From positions 1 to 64,000 of the forward strand of contig WION01000096.1 in assembly GCA_015039365.1 (NCBI GenBank): a stretch of 64,000 bases of DNA, in the 5' to 3' direction. The position numbers and the translations under genes are program-made. Source of the stretch: Amanita rubescens (taxonomy: Eukaryota > Basidiomycota > Agaricomycetes > Agaricales > Amanitaceae). Below the pieces are notes generated by a model. That model worked only from the letters and a program-made list of their open reading frames with translations, was not told the origin of the DNA and did no database searches. Shown one piece after another: positions 1-9,600 of this stretch. Each line of letters starts with the position of its first letter. Position 1 is the first letter of the stretch.

Positions 1-608
1 AGCCTGTGGCTATCCCCACAGCATTCCCGCGAATCAACGTACCCGCCGCTGAAGACCGCTTCAAGGTCTTAACGCAAATACGAGATGAAGCTCTCGCTGC
101 ACACGAATTAGCCAGACAGCTAATGACTCAACGTGTCAAAGGGAAATCTCCCACATTTAAAGAAGGAGACTTGGTATGGCTAGACTCACGAAACCTGAAA
201 ACAGGACAAATAAGAAAATTCTCGCCTAGACGAGAAGGACCGTTCAAGATCGAGAAGATCTTAGGACCTGTCACCGCTAAACTTGAACTTCCCCCAAGAT
301 GGAAGATTCACCCCGTTTTTCATGTTTCACTCCTTACTCCTTACCACGAGAACGAAACACATGGTCCAAACTTTACTAGACCAACCCCAGACCTTATAGA
401 TAACAAAGAAGAATACGAAATCGAGACAATTGTCTCGCACCGAAGAAAAGGAAACCAATGGCAATTTTTAGTCAAATGGAAAGGCTATCCGACATCTGAC
501 AATTCATGGGAAACCGAGGAAAACCTAGAACACTCCGAGGAGACCTTAAACGAATATAAGGAACAACATGGAATCACAGCAATTATCCCCACTACTCGTA
601 AATCATGA
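1..608 (+). CDS. Chromovirus A1 pol, C-terminal end (integrase C-terminus + chromodomain), truncated by window start
   Basis: This is the last ~200 residues of a Ty3/gypsy polyprotein; the reading frame is open from the window start. It begins in the integrase C-terminal region, with the GPF/Y-type stretch RREGPFKIEKILGP and the IHPVFHVSLL block typical of Tf1/sushi-like elements. It ends with a chromodomain from about residue 135, recognisable by FLVKWKGYP followed by SWE. Chromodomains of this class bind modified histones and steer integration. The stop (TGA, 606-608) overlaps the start of the next ORF by 41 nt. The catalytic parts and the 5' LTR lie outside the window. The family call is secure; whether the complete gene was intact cannot be judged. 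Confidence 0.9.
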   Translation, partial: PVAIPTAFPRINVPAAEDRFKVLTQIRDEALAAHELARQLMTQRVKGKSPTFKEGDLVWLDSRNLKTGQIRKFSPRREGPFKIEKILGPVTAKLELPPRWKIHPVFHVSLLTPYHENETHGPNFTRPTPDLIDNKEEYEIETIVSHRRKGNQWQFLVKWKGYPTSDNSWETEENLEHSEETLNEYKEQHGITAIIPTTRKS

Positions 609-3600
609 AAACGCCGTTCTTGAAACCATGTCCTCCCCCATTAACAACCTGTCCGCCGCTGCTACTCCAGCCGCTTCAACAGTCGTCGAGGAAACCGTTG
701 TAACGAGCCGGTTCCGGCTACGTTGGAACCGAACACCGAAGCGCACCGCATTCCGATTCTCGGCATCACATCACGCATCACGGAAGCTTCCGAAGTCAAA
801 CCTTCGCGCCAACGACCTTCGGCCACATTCCGACAGGGCCATTCCCGCAACTTGAGCGATATTCGAACGCAACGGGGCACCTAGACGCGCACGGACCAAC
901 GGACTCGGAGGAAGGCTCGTCGCAGGTAAGCCTCATGTCCTCGTAGTATATATACGGCATTGTCTGTAGTAGTTGGACATCGAATATACAGCCGGTCTCA
1001 CTTCCGCTCTCTTTCTCGGTTCCCTTGCGTCCGATTTCCGTTCTCCTTCTCGCTCGGTGACTCGGTCACCGTTCCGTTCCTTCTCCTTCGCTCTCGGCAC
1101 TCTATCGCACTTAAGCACATCGGTCAGACCTCCGTAGCCCCTTTGGCCGAACACTGTTCCACGTCGGCCTTCTCTTTATTGTATCAACTGGAGCCCACCG
1201 CGAGGGGCTCTTAGGTCTGTGCCCCAGCCATTCGTCCTCACCGTCCTGCAGCGCAGAAGGCATCGGAAAAGTTTCCATCTCAGTTAGGTCCACGCCGAGC
1301 TAGGCCCGCCGAACCTCAGCCAGGACCATCCAGCCGACCACACGTTCCTTGGTCTTCTCGGAAGCCGACTACTCCTCAGCCTCCACCCCCTGCTCATAAA
1401 CAGCCTCAGCCCGAACCACCGACAGATCCTCCGTCATCCGATCTCTCTACTAGTTCAGCCGACGAAGACTTGCACCTTCCGGGAACATTTCCCCTACCGA
1501 TCAGAGATCCAACACCTGCCGACCTTTCCTCGTTTCTAGACCTATCCGCACTCCTTGCACCGCAGTCTCCTTCACTTCTTGGCACCTCGACTCCGAAATC
1601 ACTTCAACCGGCTCATTCACAGCACGTGCCCACTGCTTTTAGTCTATTTCCGAACTTGCCACCGCTCTCGCCCTTGACACCGATACCTGATCCGCTTACC
1701 CCTGAGCCAACCCGTCCTGCCTCACCTCGTCCTGCATCCCGTCCTACCTCGCCTACCCCTACACCGCCTCCGCCTACACCATCTCGTTCTCCCTCACCTC
1801 CTCCTACCAAAAGCAACATGGCTACCCCGACCCGTATGCCTATCCGGACTAGCAAAGAGGCGCCCCGTTTTCAGGGTGCCGCAAGCGGTCTTGAACGCTA
1901 CCTCGAGGACATCGAGATGACTTGCGAAGACCGAGAACGCTCCGGAGACGCCGAGCTTGTTAAATGGGCGATCTATTACACAGACGAGAAATCCTCCGAA
2001 ACTTGGACAGCCACCAGGGACGCGCTAGCGGAACCAAAAGCTTGGGACGACTTTAAGAAAGCGATCCGCGAGATCTACCCCGAGGCACAGCCCGATCGAC
2101 GCCACACCATTGCAGCATTGCGTACCATCACCGATCGCTACTCATCCCAGACCATTACCTCCGAGACTACTCTAGCCGAATACCACAGGGAGTTCTCCGG
2201 CACTGCTCAGTACCTCATAACTAAACACCGCATGACCGGCCGCGAGGCAAGCATCATGTACATGTCAGCCTTCGCTTCTGACATCAGGCCCTGATATTAC
2301 TACTCGGCTCACGATCAAGTGCCCGGACGTCAGACCCGACGACGGCTACGATCTAAAGGAAATGAACAGCGCCGCACAATTCGTTATCAGCTCCAGACCT
2401 GCGATAGCACTCCTTGCAGCTACCACGCCTCCCACGCCTGCACCCGCGCCTGCGCCAGTCGCCCCTTCCTATCCAACCGCCGCTCCGACCGCACAGGCAG
2501 CAGAAACTTTCGCCCAACGACTCTTCAACGGATGCGTTTTCTGTGGAGATTCAGAGCACCGAACTCCTTGGTGCCGAGTCAGGGACGAATACGTCAGACA
2601 AGGCAAGATCAGGCTAGTTGATGGCCGCATACAGCTCCTGAATGGCGAGGAACCGAATATGGATAAATACCGAATGCACGGACGATGGTTCAAAGAACGT
2701 GTTGATAAATGGCTTCAGGACAATCCACAGCCGAACACGCCGCAGCCACGCGTAGCCTCCGCCTAACCTACTGGAGATCTCCGATCACGCCGAAACATTC
2801 GCAGCCGAACAAAAGAAAAACTCTACCGCTATGCCCCGATCCAAGCAGACCCCCGCTCCGCCACAGCCCACGACACCGCCCGTCGCTTCCACGTCCAAAG
2901 GAAAAGAAAAAGATACTCCCGCTTTCAAGTTCCGCTCGCCGATCGATGACACGAACCGCCGCCCAGCGAATCATAGACCATCTTCTCAGCCTACCCGTGA
3001 CCCTAGCCGCTAAGGACCTCATTGCAATATCCCCGGCCGTCCAAAAAGACTTACGTCAATTGGTTACCGCCAAACGCGTTGAATCCGCATCTAGCAATGA
3101 GGTCTCCGCCACTGAAACCGAGCCCCCGGAAGACGATCCGATCGATGTTCTCATGGCCACCTACTAAGCCTATCGAGACCCTCCGAGTCGTAGACGGTAC
3201 TTTCAGCGGATCCGTCAAATGCGAATGCGTCGTCGACAACGGCTCTCAGATTATCGTCATCAGAAAGGACAAATGGGAACGCACAGGCTCCGGCTACTCC
3301 GCTTCTAGACGCATCATGATGGAAACCGCTAACGGCACATCGAACTGGACCCTTGGCATCACCGAAAACCTCACCCTGACTATCGGCGGATTACCGGTCC
3401 AAGTCCAAGCATACATCGTGGAAGACGCACCTTACGAAGTTTTACTCGGCCGCCCATTCTTCACCCTGCTCTCCGCCGTCACCCGCGACTACCCCAATGG
3501 CAACCAGGACATCACGATCACCTGCCCCGAATCTAAAACCTCCGCCGTCCTTGTCACACGCCCGAGATCGTCCCGCAGCACATGCGGAGCACATACCGTC

Positions 3601-6600
3601 AAAACGGGTTTTTAATTGTCGATGAATCGCCCACACGGAGACGAGACGCTCGGAATCCGCAGTCGCCCACCAAACATGTCAATAATGAAGAACTGCCAAA
3701 CGTACATACATCTACGCCGCACATACACGATATCACACCCACAACCATCTTTAATCAACCGACGATCGCTAATCCCGCTGACCCCGATGCCACTACGCCA
3801 ACGCCCGAAACTACCGACGCGCCGACCGTTTACACAGTTGGAAAGGGAGACAACCCATACCACTTGTCGGAGGAGCATTTCTTGGACATGTTGACCGCGC
3901 CCAGAATGATCGGTAATATACTCTTACCTTACAACGGACATATCAGTACTACAGAGCTCGAATTTAATTTTGTCCCCGCCGCCGAAACACTAGCATATAA
4001 GAAAGTCGCCAACCGAATTAAGCCAGTCGCTACCACGCTACCCGAGAAATTCCGAATTATCCGCCGCATACCATCCGATCCCCTCGCCGATCTCCCTACC
4101 CTTCCGACACAGCCACCGGACTTTACCCCAGGAACCCGATACACCGAAGAACGAATGCAGGCACAAAATATCAACCCCACTGGATTCTTAACCGCCGAAG
4201 AAGAAAAGCTCATCCACCATCTGATCCGCATACACGAAGAAGGCTTCGCATGGACCGAAGCAGAGAAAGGGAAGTTCTCCGACGACTACTTCGACCCCGT
4301 GGTGATTCCGACCATTGAACACGTGCCCTGGACGCTAAAGAACATGCCGATTCCGCCTGGCAAATACAACGAGATCGTACGCATCATCAAAGACAAAATC
4401 GCTTCCGGAGTCTACGAGCCGTCCAGCTCATCCTATCGGTCCCGCTGGTTCTGCGTTTACAAGAAAGACGGGAAATCATTGCGCATCGTCCACGACCTAC
4501 AGCCGCTTAACGCCGTCACTATCAAAGACTCTGGACAGCCGCCGAACGTAGAACTACTCGCCGAGTCATTTGGTGGGTACTCATGTTACGCTACCTTTGA
4601 TCTATTCGTCGGTTTTGACCAGCGCCGCCTTGCCACCGAATCCCGAGACCTTACGACCTTCCAAACGCCTCTCGGTACCTTCCGCCTCACGTCTATTCCG
4701 ATGGGATACACCAACTCGATGCAGATCCAGCACGGCGACCTCACCTATATCCTTCAAGATGAAATTCCGCATGTCACCAAACCCTTCGTCGACGACTGCC
4801 CCTGTAAAGGACCGAAAACCCGCTACGAGCTCCCCGACGGAACCTTCGAGACCATCCCCGAAAATTCTGGCATCCGACGCTTCGTATGGGAACACATCCA
4901 GAACATTAACCGAGTTATCCAACGCGTCAAACACGCCGGCGGTACCTTTTCCGGAAAGAAGTCATTTTTCTGTATTCCAGAAGCTATCGTCGTCGGACAC
5001 AAATGCACTTACGAAGGACGCCTTCCGGACGACTCACGAATCGAAAAGATCAGGAACTGGCCTATCCCCGAATCTATCACCGAAGTTAGAGGTTTTCTAG
5101 GAACTATGGGCACCATCCGCATCTACGTCAAAGACTATGCCGAACACGCTCGCTCACTCTCGGAACTCCTACGGAAGGGCGTCGAGTTCGAATTTATTGG
5201 TCACCATATCGCCGCCTTCGAGAACCTCAAGCTCATCGCTATCAATTGCAACGCCATCCGAGGCATCGACTACGAATCACTTCTCGAGGTTATCCTAGCC
5301 GTCGACTCATCCTGGTACGCTGTCGGATACTGGCTATCACAGATCGGTCCCGACAAGAAGCGCTATCCGAACCGCTATGGATCTATTACCTTCAACGAGC
5401 GAGAACAACGATACTCCCAGGCCAAACTCGAGCTTTACGGACTCTTCCGCGCGCTCAAAGCTACCCGGATATTCATCATCGGCGTCAAAAATCTTGTAGT
5501 CGAGGTGGACGCTAAGTATATTAAAGGAATGATCAATAACCCGGATATCCAGCCGAATAACACGATTAACAGATGGATAGCAGGAATCCTCCTCTTCGAC
5601 TTCAAACTTCGCCACGTCTCCGCAAAGAAGCACACTCCCGCCGACGGATTATCTAGGCGCCGAGCATCCGAAGAGGACGAGCCTCCAGACGACTCCGACC
5701 CGGACGACTGGATTGACGAAGCTAACGCATTCTGTATCGAGGCCGCCAACTGGACTTTCAAGCCGCACCTCACCGCCGCATGCTATGCCACCGGAACTGA
5801 CGGCCCCGACATATTCTCCCGATCCGAAAAACAGCTAGCCCGAGACGCCGACATACTCAGGATTGAAGCCTACCTCAAAAACCCGCAACGGCCGCCCGAC
5901 ATGTCAGCCGATCGATTCCGACAATGGCTCAACAAGGCCAAGCGATTCTTTATTCAAGGCGACCGGCTCTGGTACCGAGACGATCACCGCCGACACAAGC
6001 TCGTCATCCTCAACGACTCCAAGCGACTACAGATCATACAGGAAGCACACGATGACACCGGACACAAAGGCATCTTCGCGACTCGCGCTCGTATCCGAGA
6101 CCGTTTCTGGTGGTCCTCCCTTGACTACGACGTTAAATGGTACGTCCGGACGTGTCATAACTGCCAGATCCGAAACGCCCAACGCCTACACATTCCGCCG
6201 ACTGTTCCAGAGCCCGGAGGTCTCTTCCGAATCGTACACATGGACACCATGAAGATGCCAGCATCCGGCGGATTTACCTACATCACGCAAGCAAGATGCT
6301 CTCTCTCCGCATGGCCCGAGTACAAAATGCTCCGCTCCGAAAACGCAACAGCTATCGCCAAGTTCATATTCGAAGATATTCTCTGCCGCCACGGAGCCAT
6401 AGAAGTCATTGTCACCGACAACGGAACGCCCTATGTAGCTGCTCTAGAAGTCCTCCGCCACCGATACGGTATCAACCACATCCGAATATCCCCGTACAAC
6501 TCACAGGCCAATGGCATCGTCGAACGCCGACATTTTGACGTCCGAGAATCTCTCATCAAAGCAGCCGACGGTAAACCCGAGAAGTGGAGTCAAGTCGCGC

Positions 6601-9600
6601 CATCCGTATTCTGGGCCGAGCGCATTACGATACACCCATCTACCGGCTACAGCCCATACTTCATCGCCCACGGAACCGAGCCGACGCTGCCCCTCGACAT
6701 CTCGGAAGCCACTTACCTTTGCCCGCCGATTACATCCGAGCTCTCGAGACAGGACTTGCTCGCCCACCGTGCCCGACAGCTACAGAAACGTCCGGCCGAT
6801 CTCAAAATCATCCGCGACAAAGTCTACAAGTCCCGGCTTAACGCCGTTCGCAAGCTTGAGCAGCGCTTCCAGCATACGATCAAGAACTTCCGCTTCAAGA
6901 AGGGAGATTTAGTCCTCGTCCGTAATAACAAGATCGATATGGAACTCGATCGTAAAACAAAACCCCGGTACCTCGGACCGATGGTCGTTATCCGGAAAAC
7001 CCAAGGAGGATCGTATATTCTCGCCGAGACCGATGGAACCCTTTCTAAGTTACGGTACGCAGCCAAACGTTTAATTCCTTACCGATCACGCAGTATTGCA
7101 CCGGGTGAGCGGCTTTCACAATTACTTAATAGATCCGATGAGGAGCTTTATACGATGACACACGACTCGCCCGACGAAGCCTCCCTCGCTGACGGCGATG
7201 GTGATGGTTTCATTGATGAGGCACTAACGGAGGTCGATGACCTACCCGAGTCTGAACTCTGAATGCTCCGAGGATATGCATATAGTTTTCGCTACAAAGT
7301 ACAGGTACATTCGTTTAATCACTTCTTATTACAGGAGCCCGCGACGAGCACCGAACCCGAGTCCTCCGAATCCTACGCCTTGCCCTTGCCCTTGCCCTTG
7401 CCCTTGCTCTTCGCCTGGGGAACCTCCTCGGCCATCTCCTCCCTTAGCTCCTTCATGTCTGCCTGCAGGTCCTCCACCGACCGCTTGTAAAGGTCCTGGA
7501 ATCTCGTCAGCTTCCTCTCCAGCCTGCCGATACGATCCTCATAGCCCGCCTTCGTCTTACCCGCTCCCGAACCGCCTTCAGAACCCGTCTCCACTTCACC
7601 GGCCTCCTTCAGATCCGTCTTGCTACGCCTACGCGGAGGTTGCTCCTCCGGACTACTCCCAACCTCGATCTTCCGTTTATCCGACCGAGACGGCGTCTTC
7701 ACCGACGAGCCCGATACCCCAAGTGCGCCTACACCTCGCGCCAAAGACGACGGAATGCTCTTAGCAGCCGACGACGCGACGCTTGAGGATCGCACGACAG
7801 GAGCATCCGCACCAGGCATGGCGCACCTTACCTTCTTCGCTCGACAGAGATCGCATGCCGTATGGTCACCGGAGAAGACACAGGCCTTATTCAGCCTTAC
7901 GCAAGTTTCGCAGCGCTGCGATTCGGGCATCAGCTGAGGGACCGCGACATAGTCCATCACCAACGTACCTGTTGAAGGGAAATCAACTCTGAACCGACAG
8001 CCGGAGCGACCTTACTGCGTGTAGTACGAGGCCTCGGCGCAGGTCTTTTGAAATCGACGACTGGCACTTCTGGGACAGTTTGACGGCCAGCAGGCGCACC
8101 CGCATGCGACGACCTTTCTAGGACGCTACTTCGCGCAACCGAACCGGAACTGATATGGCTCGCAGAGTCCTCTGGACGCAAACTCGCCCCGGAGGAGGAC
8201 CTTGCCAGGTTCACCGTTGTACTAAGTTCTCGTAGACCGACGCCGAGCTTATCGTACTGGACGAGGCCATCCGTGATGACTGAAACAAGCTTTGTCGTTG
8301 ACCCCGCATCTGCAAGCTCCCGGCTATACGTCCGGATCTTCTCCTGGACACGATTAGTTTCCGCCAACGACAACGTACCCCTTACTCACCACGTCGTTCT
8401 TCGCCAGCTCTAGCCATTTCCGGACATCCCCCTCATTGCTCAAGTTTACTTCCCCCTCTGGCACATCCAGCAACCGCTCGCCAAACGCCTCGACGTGCTT
8501 GTCCAGCTTGCGCGCTATCAGCTTCGTGACACTGCTCCCACCGCCTGCGGATACGGCCGACATGATTGTAGAAGAGGAAGAGAAGAACCCACCCTCCACT
8601 CCCCTCTATCTCTTATCGCCCTCTTATCTCCTCGGACCTGACCAGGAGGTCAGTATTAAAAGACCCCGGGAGGTGTAACGAGCCGGTTCCGGCTACGTTG
8701 GAACCGAACACCGAAGCGCACCGCATTCCGATTCTCGGCATCACATCACGCATCACGGAAGCTTCCGAAGTCAAACCTTCGCGCCAACGACCTTCGGCCA
8801 CATTCCGACAGGGCCATTCCCGCAACTTGAGCGATATTCGAACGCAACGGGGCACCTAGACGCGCACGGACCAACGGACTCGGAGGAAGGCTCGTCGCAG
8901 GTAAGCCTCATGTCCTCGTAGTATATATACGGCATTGTCTGTAGTAGTTGGACATCGAATATACAGCCGGTCTCACTTCCGCTCTCTTTCTGGTTCCCTT
9001 GCGTCCGATTTCCGTTCTCCTTCTCGCTCGGTGACTCGGTCACCGTTCCGTTCCTTCTCCTCCGCTCTCGGCACTCTATCGCACTTAAGCACATCGGTCA
9101 GACCTCCGTAGCCCCTTTGGCCGAACACTGTTCCACGTCGGCCTTCTCTTTATTGTATCACCGTCCCTCCGACCCCTTCTAGAGAGGAATCGCCCGCGCC
9201 ATTGCCAATTCCTCCTCCCATCTGTATGTTACATTATACATCTATCGGTACAGAATGGTTCCCTATAATTCCTTCTGACGAGGAATTCATACCCCGAAAT
9301 GAAGACTCTTTATCTTCTGATTTGTCCTATACCCTTCCATCATCGAACGATTCTACGATAGAAGAACTAATGCGAAACGTCACAGATATGGGGAACGCTA
9401 TTCCCCCTAATACTCCTGTGCCACTTGAGATGCAGGAAATGGTAGCTCAAGTATTCGCCACCAGAGACCAAATGGTCATCACCTATGCACGCGGACCACG
9501 TCCCGACACCACCCCTGAAGACATCCGGATAATGCGAGAAGGATTACTCATGTTCAATACCACCGCTTTTACTATGGGAATTCCTCCCATTGATGAAGAA

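Larger units (their letters stand above)
699..9160 (+). mobile_element. Complete Ty3/gypsy LTR retrotransposon G2, nested in chromovirus A1 ORF3
   Basis: Two direct LTRs (699-1186 and 8674-9160) begin TGTAACGAGCC and end TTGTATCA. I count only two differences (a one-base indel and one transition), so insertion is recent. The target duplication is CCGT, or ACCGT if the last LTR A is shared (694-698 and 9160-9164). Removing the element restores the ORF3 reading frame exactly. Inside, in order: gag, protease, RT-RNase H-integrase on the plus strand, then a spliced gene on the minus strand. The polyprotein has no chromodomain. Confidence 0.93.

Noticed and set aside
960..1214. Open frames inside the G2 LTRs (both strands, also near 8771-9094)
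   Set aside because: They lie in LTR sequence, differ between the two LTR copies in frame, and show no domain.
3612..3878. Minus-strand frames opposite G2 pol and other short frames overlapping pol
   Set aside because: Shadow frames of a well-supported polyprotein in GC-rich sequence; no motif or splice structure.
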